In this document: positions 44,886 through 53,774 of the stretch, piece after piece | Position numbering within the stretch: the stretch's first letter is position 1 | How the letters are laid out: each line of letters starts with the position of its first letter | Source of the DNA: Virgibacillus doumboii | GTDB taxonomy: Bacteria; Bacillota; Bacilli; Bacillales; Amphibacillaceae | DNA length: 64,000 nucleotides | Reading direction: 5' to 3' | Assembly: GCF_902806455.1 (NCBI RefSeq) | Contig: NZ_CADCWQ010000001.1 | Coordinates: 2,852,001 to 2,916,000 of the forward strand | Translations under genes and position numbers: made by a program | The notes under the pieces: model-generated | Database searches by the model: none | Seen by the model: the letters and a program-made list of their open reading frames with translations, nothing else | What the model was told of the DNA's origin: nothing

Positions 44886-46006
44886 GTTTAAAAGATGAAG
44901 AGGTTTCGAAAATTACTTCCGATTTAGAAAAACGGATTCACAGATTGAGTTTAGAAGATGAGATAAACCCTTGGGCTATTGAAGCAGGAGCAATAAGATT
45001 GGCAGGTTACTATAAAAAAAATAATAACCTTGATGATGTAAGAAGAGTGATTAAAAAAGTTGAAGATGCTTATAAACAACATGGTGAAGCAGCTACACCT
45101 ATGCAGGTTCAAGGCTGGTTGGAACGACTTCACGAACTTTTTACTCAATTTCAGTTGAACCAAGATGCTGAAGAAGTTAGAACGGAAATAAACAAAATCG
45201 GTCCAAAGGTTAAAGAAAACTTATCCGCCATTTCTCATTCGATGAAGATATCAGAAAAGGAAATTGATGAATTTGTTAATTCATTTTTAAGTGACGATAT
45301 AAATAATGACTTAGCTAGGATTTCAGTTAGATTTGTTCCTAAAAAGGATCAGGTGGAACAACAAGTTTTGGATCTATCAAATAGCTCCCCTCTATCTTTT
45401 TTAATGCCAAAATCACTACTGGGTGATGACGGTAGAAAAGTCGCTGAAATAGGTGGTATAGAAGATGACCTAGAGGGAAACGTGATTCATCAAATCACTC
45501 AAAATTTAAGTATTGAATCATTCTTTTTAAGTAGGATATTAGCCAAACTAAAAGAGCATCATAGACTAAATGCTGACGGCTTTTTAAAAATCTTAATTGA
45601 ATCACCGGTATTTAGTGCAGAAAGAAAGGAAATGTTGCAAAAAGGCCTTGAAATGTACTTCAGCAAAGATTATGTATCTGCTATTCATATCTTAATCCCA
45701 CAGATTGAGAGTGCCTTTCGAAGGTTAATATCCTTATCTGGTGGTTCAACTTTAAAACCATCAAAAAATTATGGTGGGTTTAGAGTGAAGTTATTTGGAG
45801 AACTTCTAAATGATCCTATCATTGAACAGGTATTTAATGAGGATTTCAAATTATATTTTAAAATGTTATTCAATGACCAAAGGGGATTAAATTTACGAAA
45901 TAATATTAGTCACGGTTTAAGTAGTATTAATACTTTTAATGAAACAAATGCAAATTTATTAATACACGTTCTTTTTTCCTTATCATTGATTAGAGAGGCT
46001 GATTAG
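44886..46006 (+). pseudogene. DUF4209/HEPN-type protein, 5' end removed by IS66
   Basis: Native sequence starts at the IS end (RLKDEEVSKITSDLEKRIHR) and runs 373 codons to the stop. The C-terminal third matches DUF4209 with a HEPN-like RNase motif (LNLRNNISHGLSS, RxxxxH). The middle has VLDLSNSSPLSFLMPKSLLG. DUF4209 proteins are usually longer, with an N-terminal helical region. A frame continues 22 bases into the IS and could use a GTG at 44864, but without a proper ribosome site. HEPN proteins often act in defence against phages or as toxins, so this may be a lost defence gene. Confidence 0.75.
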
Positions 46007-46015
46007 AATGTTATA

Positions 46016-46067
46016 TAGCCTTAACATACAGGATATTTATCAGATTCCTATATGCTAAGGCTTTTTT
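46016..46067 (+). terminator. Terminator of the DUF4209 gene
   Basis: TAGCCTTAACATA pairs with TATATGCTAAGGCTTTTTTA. Confidence 0.7.
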
Positions 46068-46261
46068 ATTCATGACTTGCACTGCAATTTTATAAAGTAA
46101 ATGCCATTGGCAACCTGTATAAGCGGTGCTATTATTCGTATTCGGTCAACCTATTAATGAAGGACGATAATTCATCAAACGATTGGTTTTATAAAATTAG
46201 ACATAAAAACATCTCGAAGTATGCCTCAACCGATCTACGAGGAACTTTACTTAGATGTGAA

Positions 46262-46610
46262 TCAAAAAATGACTTGCGTATAGCCAACTTCTTTCATAGG
46301 GCAGACGTAGAATTCCTCGTCAGAAGAATCCGGAACAACTAGTAGAATATCAATAATTGGCTTGGCACACAGTCCCGACACTGGAGTTGATTCAACATAT
46401 TCCACCTGTAACGCCATATTGCCGGGTATGGAACGAATCCTTTTAGACTCTTGTTCGAATAGTTTTAGCCAATCAGAATTATAGTCTAGAAGGGTAATCG
46501 GCACACTATGGACTTTACGCTCTCCAATCGTGACCTCCTGAAAATATTCATCATTTTTAGATGTTGGATTTGTCCGGCGTTGATTGTAATTAATCCACCT
46601 CCACGTTCTG
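46262..46610 (-). pseudogene. GrpB (UPF0157) family protein fragment
   Basis: Minus-strand frame with QEVTIGERKVHSVPITLLDY, then NSDWLKLFEQESKRIRSI, then VEYVESTPVSGLCAKPIIDI, closely following the GrpB pattern (GSTSVPGLAAKPIIDI). The signature Gly of GST is Glu here and the protein stops after GYTQVIF, losing about half of its length. The frame stays open upstream to about 46610 without a clear start. GrpB proteins are nucleotidyltransferase-fold. This one is decayed. Confidence 0.6.
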
Positions 46611-46690
46611 CACTATAGTTTAGCATGTAAAAGTATCATAATATCTGTGTTATTACAATGTCAAAACCCGTTTCAGACGGACGTACTATT

Positions 46691-46725
46691 CGATTAGTGC
46701 GCCCGATAATGGAAGAGTAATTTAT
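46691..46725 (-). repeat. Cassette repeat R1 (after the RmlD-like gene)
   Basis: CGATTAGTGCGCCCGATAAT then GGAAGAGTAATTTATAC; it carries the GCGCCCG core. It is downstream of the gene at 46782. Confidence 0.5.
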
Positions 46726-46781
46726 ACATATAGACGATCATCTCTTTATCATTCAACACCAATGCAACAACTGATGATATG

Positions 46782-47600
46782 CTAGCTGACAAGCTCAGAG
46801 ATAATACTTTGATTTGTATTTTTTGAAAGATCCGGGATTTCGTTTCGATTTGAACGCAATCCAAAATAAAATTTACCTTTCCTTTCGTTAAATAACTTGG
46901 ATTTCAGTACTTCACTCTCACCCGAAAGTGCATCTATAAGCACTTCGAAAAATGCTTCCTGGGTCATCATATCCACTGATCCTAAGTGAAAAATTCCTTT
47001 CAAATCCTTTTCGATAATAAATCGTAATTGCTTTGCCAATTGAGTATCCAAAAGGTTGTTACATTCCAAATTACTGTATGCATCGATTGTCTCCTTACCT
47101 TGAATACCTTCCCTGATCAAATTCATTCTTGGAGATTCCTTACCCCAAATTGCCGGAATCCGAATAACGATTGCTCCATCACCTAAAATCTGTTTCAATG
47201 TATTCTCGCATTCGATTTTAAAATTTCCATAGTCCGATTCAGCAACAGGAATATCCGTTTCCACATGGTGCCTTGAAAAATCACCATCAAACACATTTGC
47301 AGTAGAAAAATAATAAAGACGACTTGAGATGTTTTGTAATTCTAAGGCCAACTGGTTATGAAACTCCAATTGTTGATCGAATTCTCCTCTTAAGCAAGAT
47401 ACAACAATATCTGGCTGAACCGATTTAATAATTTCTTTTAATTTGTCATGTTGTTGAGGTCCCAACTGGAATTGCCTTTTACTAGATAGGCTAGTCGTAT
47501 TAGAATGAAAAGTACCATATACGTCAAAGTCACTTTTACATTCATCAATGATAGCCTTTCCAATGAGGCCACTGGCACCAATAATCAGTAATATTTTCAT
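46782..47600 (-). CDS. NAD(P)-dependent epimerase/RmlD-like reductase
   Basis: A 272-residue extended-SDR protein: LLIIGASGLIGKAIIDECK (GxxGxxG cofactor loop), VVSCLRGEFDQQLEFHNQLA, catalytic Ser/Thr region YFSTANVFDGD, and the YxxxK pair in SDYGNFKIECENTL. The closest recognisable type is dTDP-4-dehydrorhamnose reductase (RmlD). No other rhamnose genes are near, so the substrate is uncertain. ATG 47600 follows AGGAGG. It is the first cassette gene of the repeat-linked array. Confidence 0.8.
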   Translation of the reverse strand: MKILLIIGASGLIGKAIIDECKSDFDVYGTFHSNTTSLSSKRQFQLGPQQHDKLKEIIKSVQPDIVVSCLRGEFDQQLEFHNQLALELQNISSRLYYFSTANVFDGDFSRHHVETDIPVAESDYGNFKIECENTLKQILGDGAIVIRIPAIWGKESPRMNLIREGIQGKETIDAYSNLECNNLLDTQLAKQLRFIIEKDLKGIFHLGSVDMMTQEAFFEVLIDALSGESEVLKSKLFNERKGKFYFGLRSNRNEIPDLSKNTNQSIISELVS

Positions 47601-47671
47601 GATAACCTCCTGAAAATATTTTTCATTTTTATAAACGAATTATGTAGTTGAAATGATGTGGTTTATTCAAC

Positions 47672-47730
47672 ATAATGGCCCGATCGTATTAGGAATAGCA
47701 TTTATTCCCGATTAGCATCCGATAGTTGAA
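47672..47730 (-). repeat. Cassette repeat R2
   Basis: ATGGCCCGATCG then AGGAATA-GCATT-TATTCC hairpin then ATTAGCATCCGATAGTTGAA. It lies directly after the stop of the cupin gene. Confidence 0.6.
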
Positions 47731-47736
47731 CATCTG

Positions 47737-48006
47737 TTATTGCTGTAAAGGCATAAACGATGAAATGTTCAACTCTTCGCTTTCTATTACAATTGCAGTT
47801 AACCCATTAACTAAACCTTCTCCAGATACAATTAAAAGAAGCTGAGGTACAACTGCTTGGTGATAACCAATTACTCCATTCTTATCTAAATGCATACATC
47901 CTATATGTGCTACTTTTTGAGTTTGGGTAATTCGTGACATAATAAAGTCAGAATTGAATTTCGTAATTTTCTTACCTGCTTCTTTCTTAAATTGATAAAT
48001 TTCCAT
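47737..48006 (-). pseudogene. Cupin domain protein with internal deletion
   Basis: An 89-residue frame from ATG 48006 (GGGGGTA upstream). The first 65 residues (EIYQFKKEAGKKITKFNSDF, then IGYHQAVVPQLLLIVSGEGL) match the start of a small cupin. It then jumps to LTAIVIESEELNISSFMPL, the normal C-terminal end. About 30 residues that should hold the second metal-binding motif are missing in frame. The protein probably cannot fold a complete barrel. Confidence 0.65.
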
Positions 48007-48095
48007 AAATACCCCCAAAATTATAATTTACTCCTGCTCGTTAACTGAAAAAGACCAAGAAAAACGGACTGATGAACAGTCCATCGTTGTTTAAT

Positions 48096-48118
48096 TCTTG
48101 CGCCCATTTGTCGTATAA
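48096..48118 (-). repeat. Cassette repeat R3
   Basis: TTCTTGCGCCCATTTGTCGT, 20 bp before the stop of the 48139 gene; only the 3' core is recognisable. Confidence 0.45.
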
Positions 48119-48138
48119 CCATTTATCATAAAAACATA

Positions 48139-48342
48139 TTAGCTATCAAGAATAAATAACAATATCAAATAAGCTATCGCGGCTAATATAGCGGAGGAAA
48201 AAGCAAGTTCCTTAAATTTTCGATTATTCTTTTGATTGATAATATAACTAATTGCGTAAATAGCCAACAGGACTGATGAAAACACACAAATAAATCCTAT
48301 TATCGCTGTAAAGGTATGCCCGAAAACTACTGTACCTATCAT
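48139..48342 (-). CDS. Small membrane protein, 67 residues
   Basis: Two membrane helices (VVFGHTFTAIIGFICVFSSV with LLAIYAISYI, and LAFSSAILAAIAYLILLFIL) joined by a polar, basic loop (NQKNNRKFK). ATG 48342 has GGAAAGGAAGA upstream. No family is recognised. It is a cassette gene with repeat R3 downstream. Confidence 0.6.
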   Translation of the reverse strand: MIGTVVFGHTFTAIIGFICVFSSVLLAIYAISYIINQKNNRKFKELAFSSAILAAIAYLILLFILDS

Positions 48343-48390
48343 TCTTCCTTTCCCCCTTTTCCCTCACATTGTTGTGCCTCTACTAAATGC

Positions 48391-48441
48391 ATATATGCGA
48401 TATTGGCGCTATTCCTTATTAGGGAAAGGCGCCCGTTAGCT
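48391..48441 (-). repeat. Cassette repeat R4
   Basis: TTGGCGCTATTCCTTATTAG then GGAAAGGCGCCCGTTAGCTT then AA: a hairpin (GGCGCTATTCC against GGGAAAGGCGCC) followed by the CGTTAGCTTAA tail. Confidence 0.65.
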
Positions 48442-48456
48442 TAACAAGAACTTTTA

Positions 48457-48621
48457 TCATAAAGTCAATAATTCCACACTAACCGTTATTGCTAAAAAAG
48501 ACCAGATAATAAAGAGCAGAGCAGGTATATGACTAGATATTTCCTCCTTAATAGCGTTAATCAAGCATAGGACAAAACTATAACCAAAAATTAAAAACAG
48601 AATCACATATAAAAATAGCAA
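48457..48621 (-). CDS. Small membrane protein, 54 residues
   Basis: A TTG start at 48621 follows GGGGGAAGAG. The product is LFLYVILFLIFGYSFVLCLI, a short polar loop NAIKEEISSH, then IPALLFIIWSFLAITVSVEL with LTL at the end: two membrane helices. Its stop lies 16 bp from repeat R4, as expected of a cassette. Too short for a family assignment. Confidence 0.5.
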   Translation of the reverse strand: MLFLYVILFLIFGYSFVLCLINAIKEEISSHIPALLFIIWSFLAITVSVELLTL

Positions 48622-48679
48622 AATTTCTCTTCCCCCTAATTGTATTAGGATAACTACTGTAAATGCTAATCATCTTAAA

Positions 48680-48705
48680 CAAGCGCCCGATAACAGAAGA
48701 TTGAA
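48680..48705 (-). repeat. Cassette repeat R5
   Basis: AAGCGCCCGATAACAGAAGA, followed by a small AAAACCT...AGGTTTT hairpin; it is downstream of the gene at 48779. Confidence 0.5.
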
Positions 48706-48778
48706 GGCCTATAATAAAACCTCAATAATTGATTTTTAGGTTTTGTGCTAACGCACTCCCTTGGTGAAATATTGATGA

Positions 48779-49081
48779 CTATTTATACTTTTGGGGATTC
48801 CGGAAGAAGTCAACATAGTTATATCTTCCTATCAATTCAAAAGTTTTCTCATCCTCATTGAATTCAAGTACAAACATTTCTCCACGCATACCTGAATTGA
48901 TATTGGTATCAACAATTGCTATTCTATTTTCTGCGAGTTGAACTACTGTCTCACCATTATGCGCACTTACATCCAATGAGGATGGAAAGTTAGAATGAAA
49001 AGATGGTGTTGGCTTAAACGCAATTATTGCTAAACATATTAAGATACCCATCATTATAATTTTACTTGTTTTATCAGACAC
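48779..49081 (-). CDS. Membrane-anchored small protein, 100 residues
   Basis: The start is GTG 49081 behind GGGAGGGGAT; upstream in-frame starts lack a ribosome site. One N-terminal membrane helix (KIIMMGILICLAIIAF), then an extracytoplasmic domain (VVQLAENRIAIVDTNINSGM, then MFVLEFNEDEKTFELIGRYN). No family is recognised. It is a cassette gene. Confidence 0.6.
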   Translation of the reverse strand: MSDKTSKIIMMGILICLAIIAFKPTPSFHSNFPSSLDVSAHNGETVVQLAENRIAIVDTNINSGMRGEMFVLEFNEDEKTFELIGRYNYVDFFRNPQKYK

Positions 49082-49139
49082 AAAATCCCCTCCCATATAC
49101 ACGAATATATTCCTCGACAATCTGACCCTTATATGCAAT

Positions 49140-49183
49140 ATTAGCGCAATTTCTTATTAGTGAATCGCGCCCGTTTGCTTAAG
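49140..49183 (-). repeat. Cassette repeat R6
   Basis: ATTAGCGCAATTTCTTATTA then GTGAATCGCGCCCGTTTGCT then TAA; a hairpin GCGCAATTTC/GTGAATCGCGC and the consensus tail. Confidence 0.65.
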
Positions 49184-49243
49184 AATGTTCTGCACATCTA
49201 TGCTTTCTGGATAACGAAGAAAAGCCATAGCCATTCACCACAA

Positions 49244-49893
49244 CTAGAGCGTCTCATCCAATTTCTGAATTTTTGAGTGGGAAATTAAATATACATTGCC
49301 AATAATGTCAATTTTGTCTCCCTTTGTACGTACAGCACAATCTTTGTTCGACGCATAAATATTCATTTCTTCCGATAAGGGAGACAGTTCACTTTGAACC
49401 AGCGCAATGTTATTTTCAAGATCAAAATGAGACAGGACGGAAAAATCATCAAGCCGATTCCGTCGTAAACAGAGCTTATTTCATCCCCAAAGTTTTTCGA
49501 GCATAACCATTTAGCGGACATATTGATCGCACCAGCGCTTGCTCCCATAACAACGGCTCTGCTTTTTTTAATCAAATCCGACAATTCATATTCCATCAAA
49601 AAACCATTTAGTTTAAGAATACTTCCACCCAACAAGAAAACGACTGATGCATTTTGAATTAACGTTTGGGCATCTTCCTTCTGTACACGATAATTAATTA
49701 AATGATATTCATCAAACATAATGCCGGCCTGATCAAGCCATGAGCGTTCAGTAGCACCATCATCTTCATAAAAAGATGGATTCGAGCTAATCATAACAAG
49801 CGATTTTCTATCAGTTATATCCTCCTGTAAAACCCTGCCCAGATTCTCTGGAAAAAAATTGCTAAACCAACCTAAATAATAATGAGTTTTCAT
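49244..49893 (-). pseudogene. Peptidase S51 (cyanophycinase/peptidase E-like) with a frameshift
   Basis: From ATG 49893 (GGGGGAT upstream): KTHYYLGWFSNFFPENLGRV, then VFLLGGSILKLNGFLMEYEL, and the nucleophile elbow VVMGASAGAINMSAKW (Ser of GASAGA). After YDGIG the frame shifts by one base near 49455; the other frame continues LDDFSVLSHFDLENNIALVQ, then SELSPLSEEMNIYASNKDCA, ending KIQKLDETL and a stop at 49244. The remaining frame ends in nonsense at 49363. The intact enzyme would be a serine peptidase of about 216 residues. Confidence 0.75.
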
Positions 49894-49976
49894 AAGTATC
49901 CCCCGTAGCAAAGTGTAAATAATATTAATTTCCTGCGTCACTCATTCTGTTTTCTGTCACCAACAAAATGTTCTCA

Positions 49977-50041
49977 ACATGGCCCTATTGTTCAGTATTG
50001 ACGCAATCGCTTATTTAACAACTGCGCCCGTTTGCTTAATA
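49977..50041 (-). repeat. Cassette repeat R7
   Basis: ATGGCCCTATTGTTCAGTAT, then GACGCAATCGCTTATTTAAC and GCGCCCGTTTGCTTAA. The stop codon of the next gene (TTA at 50036-50038) is part of the conserved tail. Confidence 0.7.
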
Positions 50042-50443
50042 CTGCCAGGCGTAAGCAACGAATACGATAAATAATAGAATAATTAAAACATACTCAACAG
50101 CGATACGCTTTTTGCTTTTATTATTCTTTTTAAATTCCCTTTGCTCTTCCTTTTTAATTTCGTTATCTGTATTCGTTGAAATCCAAACTATTGATACTAT
50201 AATAAGAGTCGCAGCAGCCATATACAGTAGGACATTAAGGTTTACCAGTTCACCTAGAAGAAGAGAACTATATAAATAAACTGCAAAACTTATAGTTACT
50301 GGAGCAATAACGAAATTACGAATCAGTAATTTATTTTTAAAACTTTTATGCTCATCAGTAGGAATAAAATCGCTAATATTAGCACCTCCAATAAGTATCT
50401 TGTTCCACATAAGGCTCCGATTCAGGCACAGTGCTTCTTCCAT
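50036..50443 (-). CDS. Membrane protein of unknown function, 135 residues
   Basis: Start at ATG 50443 (ACGGAG, 8 bases upstream); an ATG at 50410 is possible. Three membrane helices are predicted: VIAPVTISFAVYLYSSLLLG, LNVLLYMAAATLIIVSIVWI and VEYVLIILLFIVFVAYAW, with a strongly charged cytoplasmic loop (KKEEQREFKKNNKSKKR). No family is recognised. Its stop codon lies inside cassette repeat R7. Confidence 0.6.
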   Translation of the reverse strand: MEEALCLNRSLMWNKILIGGANISDFIPTDEHKSFKNKLLIRNFVIAPVTISFAVYLYSSLLLGELVNLNVLLYMAAATLIIVSIVWISTNTDNEIKKEEQREFKKNNKSKKRIAVEYVLIILLFIVFVAYAWQY

Positions 50444-50470
50444 AACTGCGCTCCGTTAATTGAAGAAAGC
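50444..50470 (-). repeat. Degenerate cassette repeat R7b
   Basis: AACTGCGCTCCGTTAATTGA resembles the GCGCCCGTTTGCTTAA core with changes. It is located after the Nudix gene, where a repeat is expected. Confidence 0.4.
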
Positions 50471-50493
50471 TGTATCTGAGCAGTTTGAAATAG

Positions 50494-51111
50494 CTAATCG
50501 AAAATCGTATTTTTATTTGGGTTTCTTAAACTTTCAAATAGCAATTTAACTTGAGATTCCGTATTCCTGTTTACGGATAGTTGGGGCAAATCCTCTTCAC
50601 TAAAAAAGTTTACTCCCTTTGTCTCTATGCCCACTTCCGCTTGTCCACCAACAATCTCACATTGGATAAATAACTTATAGTAGTGATAAGGATCAGGTGG
50701 GTGCGGATGTTTATTTTTATCCAAAACAGCAAGTACCTTGGTAGGAGTAACGTCAAAACCCGATTCTTCTTTTATCTCCTTTACGATATTTTCAGCAGGA
50801 GACAAACCAATTTCACAAAAACCTCCGGGTAAAGACCACCTATCATCAATTTTTTCTTTGACAAATAGGATTTGATTATCTTGAAAGATAACTCCACGAA
50901 CATCCATTTTAGGTGTTTGATAACCTGTTTCATTTGTGAATAAATTCTTCACTTTTTCCATTTCTAATTCTGTGTATTCTTCCATAATCTCGGCACTTAT
51001 ATCTCGTAGTTCTTCATATCTTTCAATATCATAAACGTCTTTTGAAAAAGTCAATCCTGCTTGTGATAATGATTGTATCCTCTTTGCCCATTCTAACCAT
51101 TTATAACTCAT
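50494..51111 (-). CDS. Nudix hydrolase
   Basis: A 205-residue protein with a complete Nudix box at about residues 105-127: GGFCEIGLSPAENIVKEIKE then ESG (Gx5Ex7REUxEExGU with Lys for Arg). The N-terminal 85-residue helical extension (YKWLEWAKRIQSLSQAGLTF) is the one found in Bacillus Nudix proteins with a NUDIX N-terminal domain. It should hydrolyse a nucleoside-diphosphate-linked substrate. The start at 51111 overlaps the end of the HAD gene by 11 bp, so the two are one transcription unit and one cassette. Confidence 0.85.
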   Translation of the reverse strand: MSYKWLEWAKRIQSLSQAGLTFSKDVYDIERYEELRDISAEIMEEYTELEMEKVKNLFTNETGYQTPKMDVRGVIFQDNQILFVKEKIDDRWSLPGGFCEIGLSPAENIVKEIKEESGFDVTPTKVLAVLDKNKHPHPPDPYHYYKLFIQCEIVGGQAEVGIETKGVNFFSEEDLPQLSVNRNTESQVKLLFESLRNPNKNTIFD

Positions 51112-51754
51112 TTTGAACACCTTTATTAACAAGATCAACAAGCTGCTGAACACTGTCAAAAGAAGAATTGGGTTCAGTATTAAATTCTTGGGTATGATAA
51201 TCGGGTAACCACTGTACTCCTACCGTATGTACATTTGCTTGATTTCCTGCTTGTATATCAGCATCACTATCTCCAATAAACATAGCTTCATTATTTTGCA
51301 CACCTAATAAAGATAACGCCTTAATTATTCCTTCTGGATGTGGCTTTGGCTTAACAACATCATCACCTGTTATGATAATCTCAAAAAGCTTATCCATTTG
51401 AAGGGCTTTTAAGGAAATATCTAAACTCCTTCTTGCCTTACCGGTAACAATTCCTATTTTAATGCCATTGTCTTTCAGATGCTTTATCATATCATCAATT
51501 TCCTTATCAGGTTTAACTAAATTAGAATGATTCTCTGAATACGCTTTATAGTACAATTCAATTGCTTGTTCTTTATTTACATTAGTAAGGTTTTTTCTAA
51601 TAATACCAGTTTCTGATGGACCAAACATTGCTTTTATCCCATCTAAAGAAAGGTTTTTATTATCAAATTCCTTAAAGACCTTCTGAAATGCATAAGAACA
51701 AATTGGTAATGTATTGGCTAAAGTCCCATCAAAATCAAAAATAATAGCTTTCAT
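51101..51754 (-). CDS. HAD family hydrolase (PGPase/PpaX-like)
   Basis: A 217-residue HAD phosphatase with intact motifs: I, FDFDGTLANT (nucleophile and acid/base Asp); II, IGIVTGKAR; III, Lys in VVKPKPHPEG; IV, FIGDSDADIQAG. The helical C2-type cap lies at residues 18-80. Similar to phosphoglycolate phosphatase and pyrophosphatase PpaX. ATG 51754 follows AAAGGGGATG. Coupled to a Nudix gene, it may clean up a phosphorylated or pyrophosphorylated metabolite. Confidence 0.87.
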   Translation of the reverse strand: MKAIIFDFDGTLANTLPICSYAFQKVFKEFDNKNLSLDGIKAMFGPSETGIIRKNLTNVNKEQAIELYYKAYSENHSNLVKPDKEIDDMIKHLKDNGIKIGIVTGKARRSLDISLKALQMDKLFEIIITGDDVVKPKPHPEGIIKALSLLGVQNNEAMFIGDSDADIQAGNQANVHTVGVQWLPDYHTQEFNTEPNSSFDSVQQLVDLVNKGVQNEL

Positions 51755-51914
51755 AAAATTCATCCCCTTTACATTTTTTCTTCCTCCAATATTATCAAAT
51801 AAAAACAATCAAATGGTGTGAATTCAAAAAAGAATAGATTTTCTACCTTCAGTATAAGAACACTCGATTTAATTAGAGTGAACTTACTGCATTCACCAGT
51901 TTTTATTCAACAAT

Positions 51915-51976
51915 CATGGCCGATAATGAACATTAGGGCGAAGCTTCTTTCTTCCGTATAGCGCCCGTTTGTTTAA
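51915..51976 (-). repeat. Cassette repeat R8
   Basis: CATGGCCGATAATGAACATT, then a middle hairpin, then ATAGCGCCCGTTTGTTTAAG. Confidence 0.65.
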
Positions 51977-52027
51977 GTGTAATTCTTAACCATACCAAGT
52001 AACTAATTAAAGAATTTTAACCTGTAT

Positions 52028-52579
52028 TTATAATTGATCGACTACAACATTTCCTCCAGCATTTAAAAAGTCTATATTTATGTTATTGAGATTATCTTCA
52101 TTATTATCGTTCATCATTATCCAAATTCCAGCTTTGTCATTAAGCATAATAATTTCTGCATCTATACCGTTAACTTTTATATTCTTGGTTTCAGTAACTA
52201 AATCTTTTGGTATAACTCCGTGGAAAAGATTATTTTTACTTGATTGAACACTTGAATAGGAGTAGTCCCCATTTTCGTTGTGAGAATAATATTTTCGTTT
52301 CCAACCAAATATACCCTTTTCAAACTGTACTAATGATACATTGTTTCCTACTTCAAATGGAACAAAAGTGTAATTATCAACTCGATAAAATGCTTTATCA
52401 CCAATTTCATTCTGAGCCCCATCAGTTTTAAATTCACTATTTATGAATTTTTCAAAAGCCTCATCTACAGTTTTGGAACTTAAATTTATCGTTTCTATAA
52501 CTGCAAAGATTCCATATATAAAAATAATCGTTGTGACAAATATTAAGGTTGCTTTTTTACGTTTACCCATATAAACCAT
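52028..52579 (-). CDS. Membrane-anchored hypothetical protein, 183 residues
   Basis: ATG 52579 follows GGGAGG. An N-terminal membrane helix (KKATLIFVTTIIFIYGIFAV) is followed by an extracytoplasmic domain with many aromatic and acidic residues (DKAFYRVDNYTFVPFEVGNN, then FGWKRKYYSHNENGDYSYSS). No cysteines or catalytic motif are seen. No family is recognised. It is a cassette gene between repeats R8 and R9. Confidence 0.6.
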   Translation of the reverse strand: MVYMGKRKKATLIFVTTIIFIYGIFAVIETINLSSKTVDEAFEKFINSEFKTDGAQNEIGDKAFYRVDNYTFVPFEVGNNVSLVQFEKGIFGWKRKYYSHNENGDYSYSSVQSSKNNLFHGVIPKDLVTETKNIKVNGIDAEIIMLNDKAGIWIMMNDNNEDNLNNINIDFLNAGGNVVVDQL

Positions 52580-52700
52580 ATAAACCTCCCTTCTCTCAAT
52601 CTTCTCATCTTTATGGCTTTCTTTAAGAAAGAAAATTGCACCTTAACTTAATAACAATTATTTCAAGTTTCTATTATTTTCACAAAGATTTATTTCGCAA

Positions 52701-52758
52701 AATGGCCCGACTCAGGAGAGCACGCTCTTATTCCTTTCTTGCGCCCTTTTCTTGAACA
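52701..52758 (-). repeat. Cassette repeat R9
   Basis: AATGGCCCGACTCAGGAGAG, then CTTATTCC, then TTGCGCCCTTTTCTTGAA. About 55 bp of sequence before it (52644-52700) is also similar to 53612-53674, so the repeat unit extends to about 115 bp. Confidence 0.65.
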
Positions 52759-52813
52759 AATATTTAATATTCCCCAATCACGTTATTCACAATGATTTCA
52801 GTATCTCAAAGGA

Positions 52814-53536
52814 CTAAAACCCTTGGAAATCTCCAAAAATCGGTGCTAATAATGAATTAAAAAGCGAAAACTTATCAAAAAATAAAATAACTCCCATTAC
52901 GATCATAATTGTGCCACCTATTTTCATAAAAAGACCACTGTATTTTTTTAACCACGTAAATTTAGTAATAAAAAACGCCATTAAGAAAAACGGAATACTA
53001 AAGCCTAATACATAAGAAGTCATATACCATAGACCTTGTGATGGATTTGCGCCAACAAGTGCTAATGTAGCTGTTAATATTGGCCCCATACAAGGTGTCC
53101 AACCCACTGCAAAAGTTAATCCAATTAACATTGTTCCGATATACCCAGATGGTTTATTTTGAATATTTAGGTTGTGGTCTTTCATTAAAAACTTTGGCTG
53201 AAATACCCCAATAATCACAAAGCCAAAGAACACGATTAAAATAGCTCCTATTTGTCGTATCAAATCACCATATTGTAAATACCAAGTCTCTATTAAAGTC
53301 GCACTTCCTGTTGTTCCAAAACCCAGGACTAAAAAGATTATTGAGAATCCTAATAAAAAGAAAACTGTATGAAAAATTGCTTTTCGTTGGCCTTTCAATT
53401 TACCACTTTGTATCTCTGATACACTCAATCCAGTAATATATGACAAAAACGCTGGATATAACGGAAATACACAAGGTGAAACAAAAGTTAATGCTCCTGC
53501 ACCAAATGCAAGAAAAATTGAAATATCTGTCTGCAT
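52814..53536 (-). CDS. CcdA-like cytochrome c biogenesis/thiol-disulfide membrane protein
   Basis: A 240-residue protein with six predicted membrane helices. The two conserved redox Cys are in SPCVFPLYPAFLSYI (TM1) and GWTPCMGPILTATL (TM4), the classical PC motifs of CcdA/DsbD-beta proteins that carry electrons from cytoplasmic thioredoxin outward. ATG 53536 follows AGGTGGA; the longer frame does not. It is the only well-known core-type gene in the cassette array, and its thioredoxin-like partner is not present. Confidence 0.9.
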   Translation of the reverse strand: MQTDISIFLAFGAGALTFVSPCVFPLYPAFLSYITGLSVSEIQSGKLKGQRKAIFHTVFFLLGFSIIFLVLGFGTTGSATLIETWYLQYGDLIRQIGAILIVFFGFVIIGVFQPKFLMKDHNLNIQNKPSGYIGTMLIGLTFAVGWTPCMGPILTATLALVGANPSQGLWYMTSYVLGFSIPFFLMAFFITKFTWLKKYSGLFMKIGGTIMIVMGVILFFDKFSLFNSLLAPIFGDFQGF

Positions 53537-53674
53537 TGTCAATCCACCTAAGGTCAATTATTTTTATTTCAAGTACAAGTAATCGTGCTGTTCCTCCTAT
53601 TAAAGAAACCTGCTCTTTAACTGAATAACAATTATTTCAAACATCTGTTATTTCCACAAGAAGTTATTCCGTTT

Positions 53675-53740
53675 AATGGTCCTTATATTCATTTTTGAAC
53701 CAATACCTTGTTCCTGATTAGCGCCCTTTTCTGGAATAAC
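53675..53740 (-). repeat. Cassette repeat R10
   Basis: TTTAATGGTCCTTATATTCA, then CTTGTTCC, then GATTAGCGCCCTTTTCTGGA. Confidence 0.6.
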
Positions 53741-53774
53741 GGTATTCACTATTTGTAACATCCATTATTTGACG

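Noticed and set aside
46157-46342. 61-codon plus-strand frame near the GrpB remnant
   Set aside because: No ribosome site and opposite to better coding sequence on the minus strand.
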